A DNA stretch of 64,000 nt from Stemphylium vesicarium (Eukaryota > Ascomycota > Dothideomycetes > Pleosporales > Pleosporaceae): positions 868,001 to 932,000 of the forward strand of contig QXCR01000002.1 in NCBI GenBank assembly GCA_004380135.1. Reading direction: 5' to 3'. The notes under the pieces are model-generated. The model ran no database searches. It saw nothing but the letters and a program-made list of their open reading frames with translations, and was not told where the DNA came from. This document shows, in pieces, positions 31,203-42,800 of the stretch. Within the stretch, counting starts at the first letter, position 1. Each line of letters starts with the position of its first letter. The translations under genes and the position numbers were made by a program.

Positions 31203-32181
31203 ATGCCCGCTCTCGCCAACACCGCCCGTGCCGTCGCACGCTCATGGACCGCTCACCAATTGCCCGTCGCTCGGGCAGCCGGCTGCACCGCCATGCAGAC
31301 CCGCAACGCCTCGGCTTCCTCGTTCGACAGCCCCTTCAAGGGCAGCCCGGACTCGACCAAGATCCCCTCATTTGCTGCGTACAGGAATAAGGGAGGCGAG
31401 ACCGGACCGAAGGTGTTCCAGTATTTCATGGTCGGAACCATGGGTGCGCTGAGTGCGCTTGGCGCGAAGGCCACTGTCCAGGGTAGGTCCCCCCAGCATT
31501 GCGACAGCCCAGCGGAGAGGAGGAAATCACCAGAAAGCCCTGATATGGAAGATTCATCGTTGGAGGAGAGCAATTGGCCATTTTGCGGATGACATGGGGC
31601 TGCGAATTGATGGAGAAACCGACGGCTAACGGATTCGCTCAACAGACTTCCTCGTCAACATGTCCGCCTCCGCCGACGTTTTGGCCCAAGCCAAGGTAGA
31701 AATCGACCTCGCCGCCATCCCCGAGGGCAAGAACGTACGTCGCGCGATATCACACTTGTGAACCGGATAGCGGAAAGCTAATGAGAGCAGGTCATTATCA
31801 AGTGGCGAGGCAAGCCCGTCTTCATCCGACACCGCACCGAGAGCGAGATCAAGGAGGCCGACGACACCAAGTGGGAGTCTCTCCGTGACCCCGAACCCGA
31901 CTCGGCTCGTGTCAAGACGCCCGAGTGGTTGATCATGTTGGGTACGTCACAGCACACGTAGCACAGGTGTGGATACAAGGAAGCTAACAGCCAACACAGG
32001 TGTCTGCACCCATCTCGGATGTGTCCCCATTGGCGAAGCCGGTGACTTTGGAGGCTGGTTCTGCCCTTGCCACGGTTCCCACTACGACATCTCTGGCCGC
32101 ATAAGAAAGGGACCTGCCCCGCTCAACCTCGAGGTTCCCCAATACGACTTCCCCGAGGAGGGCAAGGTTGTCATTGGTTAA
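31203..32181 (+). CDS. RIP1: Rieske iron-sulfur subunit of the cytochrome bc1 complex
   Basis: Four exons, 31203-31482, 31646-31734, 31791-31941 and 32000-32181, phases 1, 0 and 1; 233 residues. The N-terminus is a mitochondrial presequence (MPALANTARAVARSWTAHQL), followed by the matrix/hinge segment and one membrane helix (VFQYFMVGTMGALSALGAK). The soluble domain carries both 2Fe-2S ligand boxes, CTHLGC and CPCHGS, each split from the preceding exon as expected. It ends EEGKVVIG. The protein passes electrons from ubiquinol to cytochrome c1 in the inner membrane. Length matches fungal Rip1. Intron 1 (163 bp) is long for this window. Confidence 0.97.
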
Positions 32182-32405
32182 AGCGGAAAGCAAGTGCAGA
32201 AACGAGAGGTGCGGAAGACTTGTGCATGTGTGTGTGTATAGGAGCGAGCATCAACAATTTTTTCCTACGGTTTGAATTCACATAGATTCAGCTTGTGTCC
32301 TTGCAATGTAACACCAGTTAGAGTCCATCTTGTGTTGGTTGATGTGATTTGATTTCATTCCGGGTATACATTATGCGTCATTTGCAGGAGACACTCAGTC
32401 CTCCT

Positions 32406-33431
32406 CTACTGCCCATTCAAGAACATCTTCACAGCCTCCACAGCCCCCTTGAACTTATCCGCCTCAATCAACACCATATGGCCCTTTGGCTTAACCCCCA
32501 ACTCCTGAAACGCCCTCTTACTATCACTCGCGCCCTCATCCACAGGCGTATCATACTCGAAGCTCGCATGCCCCAGCGCATGCTTATGCAGCACCTCATC
32601 CTCTGGATGAAAGTAAAACGTCTCCTCGCCTCCCTCCGCCTTCTTATTCTTCTTCTTGTTCGGCGGCGCATCGCTACTCGGCAACTGGCTCTGGATCTCC
32701 GAGTAGCATTTCGACAACACGAGGTAGTGGGAGAATGTATACGGTTCCTTTTCCTCGACCGCCCATTGGATTTCCTCCAGAAGCATGGTGTACATTGGCG
32801 GCACAATTTCGTGCGGCATGTTTATGAAGCGCTCGGTTAGGATGAGGCCGATTTGCGCGGGCGAGGTGGGGGACAGGAGGGGTGCGAGTGTTGGAATTGA
32901 AGCGGTGGATTTCTTGGAGAGGTAGGACGTTAGATCTTGGATTACTTTCTTGTCCTGTGGGAGTTGTTAGTTTGGGGCTGTATGAGAGGCATAGGACGGA
33001 AAGCAAGCAAGAAGGTAATAAGGCAAGAAGGTGAGAGACTCACCTTATGCGTCTCCAGGTTCAGCACCGTGAGAAAAGCATATGGATCCGTTTCATTGCC
33101 ATCGACCTTGACCGTACTGCCCAGCAGCGGTTGCGCCAGGATGATATCGGCGAGTTCAGATAGGTTGAAGAGCTGCGCGTCCACGTCGAGGAGTTGGCGC
33201 AAAAGGTTCTTTAGCCCGTGGAAGTCGACGGCGGGTTGCGGGTCGAACCATTCGAAATCTACGTTTACCATGTCCATGTCCTAAAGAGAATCTGTGAGCG
33301 TGAAAAGATGGTGTTAAAAGGGCAAAGGCGCATACATCGTCGCTGCCGGAGTCGTCGCCGTCGTTTTGCGTGGGCTTGGAAGAGGCGTCGGGGAGCTCTT
33401 CGGGGTCGCGTTCGGACTTTCGCTTTGCCAT
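32406..33431 (-). CDS. BCP1: Bcp1 (BCCIP family) nuclear protein
   Basis: Three exons, 33431-33336, 33280-33044 and 32954-32406, all in phase 0 across 55- and 89-bp introns; 293 residues. It begins with a Lys/Glu/Asp-rich segment (MAKRKSERDPEELPDASSKP). The BCP1 fold follows: VNVDFEWFDPQPAVDFHGLK, NLSELADIILAQPLLGSTVK, then KPYTF-like text (EPYTFSHYLVLSKCY) and the family's terminal KPKGHMVLIEADKFK. Yeast Bcp1 is a nuclear export factor for Mss4 and chaperone of ribosomal protein Rpl23. A Lys-rich insertion (PPNKKKNKKAEGGEE) lies in the last exon. Divergent from GUA1. Confidence 0.92.
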
Positions 33432-34074
33432 TGTGTGTGGTTTGGGGTGTTGGGTTGCGTGTTAGGTCGGAGTTGGGGGTTTGCGCTGGAGATGGATGTG
33501 GGTGGAGAAGAGGGACGCGACTTTTCGCGCGGCGGATGATTGACGCTATCGATAGGAAATTGTGCCCGCCAAAATCGCTGGTTACGGGATTCGGATCACG
33601 GTTTATGCGCAAACAGTCTTAAAGGTTCCTGTTGCGAGGAATTCTCCCAATTGGGGTGCGCGAGTGTCACGCTTCTGATATCACTGTCTTAGCTGGGCAA
33701 CTACAGGCATGTTCACTAGCACGACTATCTTTTCAACCTGAGCAACATTTCAAGCAGATCTTTCATTTGGAATTCAGAGCATATAACAGCCGATGTATTC
33801 GTTCCAATAGCCAATGCTCGCTCATCAGAAAATCCCTCAGCAGAATGCGCATCTTCAGGGTCCAGGGTCGAACATTTCTAGCAAAAAGCTTATCGATAGT
33901 GAAGTTTTTGTGAGCCCCGCCGAGATTTGCGACAGTCACGGAACCCCTCCTAAACCTTTGTTTCTCTCCTAATACCCCAGAATACCCGTCTCCTTCTTCC
34001 TCTTCTTTTCTTTCTTGTACACTTTCTTTCAATCTTCAATTGCACATTCTTTCGAGTGCATATCATCTTTCGCA
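33432..34074. promoter_or_regulatory. Divergent promoter, BCP1 / GUA1
   Basis: 643 bp. A pyrimidine-rich leader (CT-rich 33960-34060) precedes the GUA1 start, common in highly expressed fungal genes. No binding site named. Confidence 0.5.
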
Positions 34075-35750
34075 ATGGCCACCGACGCTTCCGACCCAAT
34101 CCCTCCCCACAAGACGTTCGACACCATCCTGGTGCTCGACTTTGGCTCGCAGTACACACATCTGATTACGCGCCGCCTTCGCGAAATCAGTGTCTACTGT
34201 GAGATGCTCCCATGCAACACCAAGCTCGCCGACCTCCCATTCACCCCCAAGGGAATCATTCTCTCGGGTGGCCCATACTCTGTCTACGAGGAGGGCGCGC
34301 CCCATGTCGACCATGCCGTCTTCGATCTCGGTGTACCAATTCTGGGCATATGCTACGGACTGCAAGAGATGGCCTGGCACTTTGGCAAGAACGCCGGTGT
34401 AGCCGCAGGCGAGAAGAGGGAGTACGGACACGCAAACCTGAAGGTTGAGAGCCACGGCGGACACATGGATGAGTTGTTCAAGGACTTGGGCAACGAACTG
34501 GAGGTCTGGATGAGTCACGGCGACAAGCTCAGCCATATGCCCCAAGACTTCATGACGGTTGCGACGACCTCCAACGCGCCATTTGCGGGTATTGCGCACA
34601 AGACGAGCAAGTACTATGGCATCCAATTCCACCCCGAAGTCACACACACCAAGAAGGGCAAGGTCATCTTGAAGAACTTCGCCATCGACATTTGCCAGGC
34701 AAACACCAACTGGACAATGAGCAAGTTCGTGGACCAGGAGATTACGCGCATCAGGAAGCTGGTGGGAGACAAGGGACAGGTCATTGGCGCCGTCAGCGGT
34801 GGTGTCGATTCGACTGTTGCTGCGAAACTGATGAAGGAGGCCATTGGCGACCGCTTCCATGCCGTCATGGTCGACAACGGTGTCCTGCGACTCAACGAAG
34901 CTGTACAGGTCAAGAAGACACTAGACGAAGGCCTGGGCATCAACCTCACAGTCATTGACGCGTCCGACCTCTTCCTCGACCGCTTGAAGGGCGTCACCGA
35001 TGACCCGGAGAAGAAGCGCAAGATCATCGGCAACACCTTCATCGAAGTGTTCCAGAAGCAAGCCGAGAAGATAAAGGCAGAGGCTCATGAGTCCAGCAAC
35101 GCCGGTGAGATTGAATGGCTTCTCCAGGGTACCCTCTACCCCGACGTGATCGAATCGCTCTCCTTTAAGGGCCCGTCCCAGACCATCAAGACGCACCACA
35201 ACGTCGGAGGTCTCCCCAAGGACATGAAGCTCAAGGTCATTGAGCCCCTTCGCGAGCTCTTCAAGGACGAAGTTCGCGAGCTTGGCAAGGAGCTCGGTAT
35301 CCCCGAGGATCTCGTCTGGCGCCACCCCTTCCCCGGCCCCGGTATCGCTATCCGCATCTTGGGCGAGGTCACCCGCGAGCAAGTCCGCATTGCGCGCGAA
35401 GCCGACAACATCTTTATCGAGGAGATCAAGGCTGCTGGTCTGTACAGGAACATCAGCCAAGCGTTTGCCGCGCTCCTGCCTGTCAAGGCTGTCGGTGTCA
35501 TGGGCGACAAGCGTGTGCATGACCAGGTTATTGCGCTGAGAGCCGTTGAGACAAGCGATTTCATGACGGCGGATTGGTACCCCTTCGATGGCCACTTCCT
35601 GAAGCGCGTTAGCAGGAGGATCGTGAATGAGGTCAACGGCGTTTGCCGTGTGGTCTACGATAGTAAGTTCCCCTCTTGGAAGCACGTATCATATACTAAT
35701 CATATCCTGCAGTCACTAGCAAGCCCCCTGGTACAATTGAGATGGAGTAA
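34075..35750 (+). CDS. GUA1: GMP synthase (glutamine-hydrolysing)
   Basis: Two exons, 34075-35662 and a 38-bp terminal exon 35713-35750 (intron 50 bp, phase 1); 541 residues. N-terminal class I glutamine amidotransferase: LDFGSQYTHLI, nucleophile Cys93 in GICYGLQ, and His186/Glu188 in GIQFHPEV. Next comes the ATP-pyrophosphatase P-loop SGGVDST (from Ser241) and the dimerisation domain, with RHPFPGPGIAIRILGE and the ITSKPPGTIE end. It converts XMP to GMP in purine synthesis in the cytosol. The final residues are GTIEME, where most orthologues have GTIEWE. Without the small last exon the frame runs on into a non-homologous tail. The chosen ATG follows a CT-rich leader. Confidence 0.97.
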
Positions 35751-36464
35751 GCTCGTCATTGGCCTTGGCGCTTTTATCGGCCCTCAAAGTAGATGTAGTC
35801 GGTACACTAAATCTTGAGTTGGCTGGACATGGACATGGATGAATGGATTATAGATGATAGATTTACCTTTTGATGATACCCTTACATGATGGCTACAAAG
35901 TAGCAGAATATGAATACTTTTTCCAATCTTGTACTGAAGTGCTGCCGGATTGTGATGCTGCTTGTGAAAGTGCTGTCTGCAGGGTAACAAGATTCTAAAA
36001 CTTCAAGAAACTGTTTCTCGAGATGATATACAGTAGAGTATGAAGTCTGAGCATAGCATGAAGTCGGGTGGTTGTGCAATGATTTTTTGACATGTGCGAA
36101 GACAAGTCGTAATGCTGGAAAACAGCGCGGATCACTTGGGCCATCTGCATTTTCGCACCACACAAGCAAATCCAGTCATATGAAATCGATTTGAATACAT
36201 GAAATTGAATGCCTACTGTAACAGACCCCTTAAAGTATTAAGAAGACATCGACGTGATGTGCTTGGACAACTACAATGTGTGGCTGTGCTATGACAACAT
36301 CGGACTCCCGAGACACTGGCTGCGGGATCGAGGCGCGGGACCCTTGCATATAGACCGACTAGCTAAGCACCCCAAGATAGGCAGCGCCGCATGCCCAGCC
36401 TTACAACATTAACATATCCCACGATTCATTTCTACGGTGACGACACACAAGACACGACGATGCG
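35751..36464. other. Intergenic, GUA1 terminator side / CLC promoter
   Basis: AT-rich 3' flank then promoter of the CLC gene; no gene or repeat seen. Confidence 0.5.
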
Positions 36465-39279
36465 ATGAATCGATCCCGATCAGCTGGCGAACGCGGCCAA
36501 CCCTCGTCCGCCTCCCAGGCCTCACCCCAGACCACCAGCCGTACACTATCAGCCCGACCGCTCTCCACGCGTCGCCAATCGTCGCGGCCAGGCCAGACCG
36601 CACGCTCAACGTCGTTCACACCCTCTCTCCGGCGGCGCACCACAGGCCAATCGCTGCTTTCCCTCGACCCCGACAATGAGGACCCCGAGGCCGCAGAGCA
36701 CACGCACGCCGACGCCGCCATTGTAGAAGAGATAGCCGAGATAAAGCGATACGAAGACTTTACAACTATAGACTGGGTGCAAGATGCAGCGCGCGAGCAA
36801 CTGCGGCGGAAAGCGCGACGGCGCGAACGAGACAGCATAGGCGTGCGCAAGGACGGCGGCGTGAACAAAGTATTCCTAGGCCGTGGACGAGGGAAATGGC
36901 GGCGAAAAATTGCAGAAGCGTATGATGCAGGTCAAGCCTGGATTGTCGTGACGCTTGTTGGAGCGGCAATTGGGCTCAACGCTGCGTTCCTGAACATTGT
37001 CACCGAGTGGCTGAGCGATATCAAGTTGGGGCATTGCACAACTGCTTTCTACCTCAATGAGAGTTTTTGCTGTTGGGGTGCTGAGGGCGGGTGTCCAGAG
37101 TGGAAGAGGTGGAGTAGCGGGTTTTGGCCTGCGAATTACCTCCTTTACATCTTGTTCGCTGCGCTGTTTTCCTTCACCGCGGCCAGACTGGTCAAGAGCT
37201 TTGCGCCGTATGCGGCGGGCTCTGGCATTTCGGAGATGAAGTGCATTATTGCGGGGTTCGTTATGAAGGGCTTTTTGGGCTTTACCACGCTATTTATCAA
37301 GTCTATTGGGCTCCCGCTTGCGATTGCATCGGGATTGTCGGTTGGCAAGGAGGGGCCCAGTGTGCATTATGCTGTTTGCACTGGTAATGTGATTAGTCGC
37401 TTCTTCGACAAGTACAGGCGGAATGCGGCCAAGACGAGGGAGATTCTGAGCGCGAGTGCGGCGGCGGGTGTGGGTGTTGCATTTGGAAGTCCGATTGGAG
37501 GGGTGCTGTTTAGTTTGGAAGAGATGAGCAATCAGTTTCCGCTCAAGACGCTTTGGAGGAGTTACTTTTGCGCGCTGGTTGCTACGGCCGTTCTTGCTGT
37601 AAGCTACCTCCCCCCCTTCACAGGGTTTGGAATTGGGCTAATTAAGCTTGTCACAGGCGATGAATCCCTTCCGCACTGGCCAGTTGGTCATGTTCAACGT
37701 CTCGTACGATCGGTCATGGCACTTTTTCGAAATCCTCTTCTATCTCATCATCGGCGTCTTCGGCGGTCTCTACGGCGCTTTCGTCATCAAGTGGAACCTC
37801 AAGATGCAGGTCTTTCGAAAGAAGCACCTGTCTGCTTACCCCATCACCGAGGCTGTTACGCTCGCTGTCATCACGGGTGTCATCTGCTACCCGAACATGT
37901 TTCTTAGAATCGACATGACGGAGAGCATGGAGATTTTGTTTCAAGAGTGCGAGGGAGGCAAGGACTATGATAGGCTGTGTGACGCGAAGCATAGGTGGCA
38001 TAATGTTTTTACGCTTGCTATTGCGACCGTCATCAGGACGTTACTGGTCGTCATCTCGTTTGGCTGCAAGGTACCAGCTGGTATATTTGTTCCCAGTATG
38101 GCTATCGGTGCAGCGTTTGGCCGGATGGTCGGCATCTGCGTTCAGGCGCTCCAGGAGTCATTCCCCACGTCGACCTTCTTCTCGGCTTGCGGACCGGATG
38201 AGGCATGCATTACCCCAGGTACATATGCCTTTCTTGGAGCGGCGGCAGCGCTGAGTGGCATCATGCACATCACTGTGTCAGTGGTGGTCATCATGTTCGA
38301 AATTACTGGCGCCTTGACATATATCCTTCCTACCATGATAGTGGTCGGCGTCACAAAAGCAGTCAGCGAGCGGTTCGGACACGGCGGTATTGCGGACCGT
38401 ATGATCTATCTGAATGGATTCCCATTCCTAGACAGCAAGGAAGAGCATACGTTCGGCGTGCCGGTCTCTCAGGTCATGGCGAGTCGCGTTGTCTGTCTAT
38501 CAGCTACTGGTATGGAGCTACGACAGATGGAGCGGCTGATGAACGAGAACCAATACCAAGGCTACCCCATCGTAGAAGACATGAAGACAAAGACGCTGGT
38601 CGGATACATCGGACGCACAGAATTGCGGTATGCCATCGACCGCGCCAAGATCGAACAGCAGGCTCCGGCGCACGCCAAGTGTTACTTCACAAGCACCTCT
38701 ACGAGCCAAAGCAACTCGCGCACGCCGAGCGGGACTGGACCACCGCCAAACAAGACATTTGACTCTATACCCACCACATCGTCACAAACATCTCTGGACT
38801 TCACACGCTATGTCGATCCTACGCCGCTTTCCGTGCACCCCCGCCTACCCCTCGAGACGGTCATGGAGCTCTTCAAGAAAGTGGGTCCACGAGTCATTTT
38901 GATTGAATACCGTGGACGTCTCACAGGTCTCATTACCATCAAGGACTGCTTGAAATATCAATTCAAGGTTGAAGCGGAACACAGTGGTGGTGGTACATCT
39001 GGCAATGGAGACGAGAGCATGGAGAGACTGGCTGCATGGGGAAAGCGGGTGGTCAACTGGGCACGAAGGAAAGTAGGCATGAAGGAGGTCGGCGAGCTGC
39101 GATTAGTGAGTCCTACGACAGCTGGGCCGGCAGGGAGGAGTGAGGACAGAGGAAGGCAGAGGGATGGAGAGGCTTTTGCTGTCGGCGACGATGATGACGA
39201 CGACGACGAGGGCGATAGTCGTCTTGATAACGAGGACCAGGGCACGGAACTAGAGGATAGGAGGGGTGGGAGTAGATAG
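36465..39279 (+). CDS. GEF1: CLC-family chloride/proton exchanger with CBS domains (Gef1-like)
   Basis: Two exons, 36465-37598 and 37657-39279, joined in phase 0 across 58 bp to read TAVLA-AMNPFRTGQLVMF; 918 residues. The N-terminal 130 residues are cytosolic and Ser/Arg-rich. The membrane domain has GSGISEMK (GSGIP position), GKEGPSVHY with the gating Glu296, and VPAGIFVPSMAIGAAFGR. SWHFFEI contains Glu403 at the internal proton-glutamate position, so it should be a Cl-/H+ exchanger rather than a channel. Two CBS domains follow (around 660-720 and 790-840), separated by a Ser/Thr/Pro-rich linker; a Gly/Asp-rich acidic tail ends the protein. Gef1-type proteins acidify endosome/Golgi compartments and support copper loading of iron-uptake oxidases. 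Confidence 0.94.
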
Positions 39280-39843
39280 TGGGTCTTGCCATGAATCTAG
39301 TTTTCCGCCGCCATGGATGCCCTCTCTTGCTGATAGCTCTGTGTAGACGAGATTGAAGGAGCGGAAGGGCTAGTGGGGAAGAGTGGAGCCGGAATTAGCT
39401 CGCTTTGAACGTGGTGACTTGTCACTTGCTGTCTTGGACGTTGTCGTCGCTTGGTGGGTCGGGGCATTGAAGGAGCCAGAGATGCAGAAAAAGCAAGGCT
39501 GAAGCGATGCGATCGCACAGAACGCGTGTTCAGCGGCTGTATTACATTCTCACGTCTTTGTGCAATTGCTACAAAGGCCGGACATTAAGGGACGAATCAG
39601 CGTCGATCCCTGCCCCTGCCCTGCGCTACCTCTAAGCGTGTGACGGCCGTGCGCGCGTACTTCGCGTACGCCTACTTTCAGGAATTATCGAGAGAGACAA
39701 GTCATCATCACCGCCCGGCCGCACCTGAAGCCTTTGTTCGCCACTAGTAATTAATTCACTGCCGTCTCTCACCCTCGTCCCCCGTCGCCCGAAGCGCGAA
39801 CCACATGTCTTCGTAGCGACGCATACGCGATAAACACATCAAC
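39280..39843. promoter_or_regulatory. CLC 3' flank and dynein promoter
   Basis: 564 bp; no coding frame with support. Not analysed further than this; no motif recognised. Confidence 0.45.
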
Positions 39844-42800
39844 ATGGAGGGACCATTGAACCCAGGGGCGCCGAATGGCAGCATCCGCACACCGAGCCCC
39901 TCACCGCCCTCGATAGACCCCCAGATCATCGTCGACCACCTGGAAAAGGTGCTTGACGTCAGCTTGGGTGCCTCGGAAAAAGATCTGTATGCGGCCGGCA
40001 GTCTGCTGTCGGCGGCCAAGCTACAGGACACGCTGCAACGATGCGCCCGATTCGCCTCCGAGGGGCAGTCAGCGCTGTACGTGGTCAAGGACCGGACAGA
40101 CGAGGCCCGTATAGATGGCATGGATGGCGCAAACGGCAGGTGCCCCTCTGAAACGGAAGCGGCGTCCCACAGACTGACACAAGTGGCAGGCGTCACACAG
40201 CGCTTTACCTACACCCTCTCGAGTGAGATCACGGCCTCTCCCACCTGCGCCGCCTTTGTTGTTATTTCGAAACGACCGATACCCATAGACCCCGCGATAC
40301 CCCTTAGCCAGCAGGTCCTTATTCAGACCCTGCCCGGCTTTATACTTTCTAATAACGCTTCTTCGCCCGACGGCACTCCTTATGAGTTTCTTCGTTCTCT
40401 CATTCAGTCGGCCGTCGAGCCCTACTTTGACACGTACACAAAGAGCCAGCGCGACCTGGCGGGGAAATACAGCAAGGGCGACAATGACGCGAGGACAGGC
40501 ATTTCGGCGACGAGGAAGAAGATTGCAGAGTTGGCTGTGAGTCTGGGTAATCTGGAGCAGAATGTCGAGATTCCAGAGCTGCTTTTACCTCTGCACCCGC
40601 TTATTCAGAGTGCCCTGGACGATGCTAGCCAGCGTGGCGTGAAACCCTCTCCGGAACTCATTCCCTCGGCGATTGTACAGGATAGCAGCTTCCTCAATGG
40701 ATTGCAAGCAACGGTCAACGGATGGATCAAATCGATACAGACCATCACCAAGACGTCCCGAGACGTATCCACCGGAACAGCGGCGCAAGAGATCAACTTC
40801 TGGATATCCATGGAATCGAGGCTTCAAGATATCGAGACGCAGCTCGGCAGCCCCGGTGTCAGGCTCACGTTGGATGTGTTGAAGAACGCGAAGCGCTTCC
40901 AGGCAACTGTCAGTTTTAGCGCGGATACTGGACTGAAAGAGAGCACGGATTTGGTGCAAAAGTACAACCAGCTTATGCGCGAGTTTCCCCTCGACCAGCT
41001 GCTGTCATCGACCTCGCTCCAAGCCGTCCAGGAAGCGATACAGTCTATTTTCAGCCATATGAACAAGAAGCTGCGCATCTGCCCGTACCCCGTTCGTCGT
41101 GCGCTTCCTCTCGTGGAAGCGATTTCCGGAGACCTCGACAAGCAGCTGCACAACCTTCTGCATGGCAAGACACTGATGCACATGGACTATCCCGAGTTCC
41201 AGGCCATCATGGCTGTCGCCGAGAGCATCTGGCGCACTTGGGAGGAGAACGTCAAGGAGTTCACCAACGTCGCTCGTGAAGTGACGAGGCGAAGGAACGA
41301 GAAGTTCATCCCCATCAAGATTGCAGCGCGGCACAAGGAGACAGAGGAGCGTATCCGGTACATCACCACATTCCGCAAGAACCACGAGCAGCTCCAGCGG
41401 ACCATTGTCAATGTCCTGGGATCGCAATCTTCATTGTCTGACAGCGCACCAGCCAAGGAGGCAGTCATCATCGAGGAGATTGGTGATGTAGACGCTGTCA
41501 AGGAGGTCAAGGAGGCCTATGATGTTCTCAAGGACGTGGATGTTCTGGATGTGTCACCCGAGGGCACCCGCCTTTTCGAGCAAGCAGAGCAAAAGTACAA
41601 CGAACGTACCTCGCGTGTCGAGAACTCCATCATCGCTAGGCTGAGGGACCGTCTTGGTACAGCGAAGACGGCGAGCGAGATGTTCCGCGTCTTCTCCAAG
41701 TTCAACCCGCTGTTTGTGCGACCAAAGATTCGGGGTGCCATCTCCGAGTACCAGACGCAGCTCATTGAGAACGTCAAGCAGGATATCTTGGCTCTTCATG
41801 AGCGCTTTAAACGACAGTACGGTAACTCTGAGGCTCACGCCATGGCGCAGCTTCGTGATTTTCCTCCCGTTTCTGGCGCTGTCATCTGGGCTCGTCAGAT
41901 TGAGACTCAGCTGGAGACTTACATGGGTAAAGTCGAGGATATTCTGGGCAAAGACTGGGCACTCCATGCCGAGGGCCAGAAGCTTCAGGCTGAGAGCAGC
42001 ATGTTCAAGAAGAAGCTCGATACTCGCCCGATCTTTGAGTCATGGCTCCAGGAAGTCGCGAGGAGGAAGCTGTCTATTTCTGGACGACTATTCCTCGTTA
42101 GTCGGAACCGCGCTGCTGGTAACATTCTTGAGCTCAATGTCAACTTCGATGCCCAAGTCATTGCGTTGTTCAAGGAAGTCCGCAACTTGACATGGCGCGG
42201 TTACCAGGTTCCACACGGCATCAACAACATCTCCAAGGAGGCGAAGCGCGTCTATCCTTATGCAGTCAGCCTTATGGAGAGCGTTCGCACATACACTCAG
42301 ACAGTGCGCTCGATATCGGAGATGGGCGGCGTCGCTCTGCTGCTCAACAACTATGTCAACGATGTTCAAGCGCTCGTCGGCAAGGGTGTTCCTCTCAAGT
42401 GGGAGTCCTTTGTACACGCCTACGATCTCCATGTTCGACAGTCCGGTTTCCCTGTTGGTGGTGGTAGTGTTCGTAGTGAGAGCAAGCACGTCCAATTCGT
42501 TCGCGACTTTGCTGCTGCGACATCTCTGCTTCAGTTGAAGGTTGTCACTTTGGTGAACATCAATGCTGCGGTCGAGAAGGCATTGAACGACTTGGAAACT
42601 TGTCCATACACCAAGGATGCGTTCCAACAAAACCTTGAGACCATTCAGAAGTCTATCGATCAGCTTAACCTCGAGAACTACGCCAACCTTGCCTCTTGGG
42701 TTTCTGACATGAATGCGCGCATTGAGTCCATCTTGCTCGTCCGACTGAGCAGAGCCATTGCTTTGTGGATTGAGGTCTTCAACAATGTAGATGAAGAGAA

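Noticed and set aside
34063..34860. 265-codon minus-strand frame opposite GUA1
   Set aside because: Antisense shadow caused by biased third positions in a highly expressed gene.
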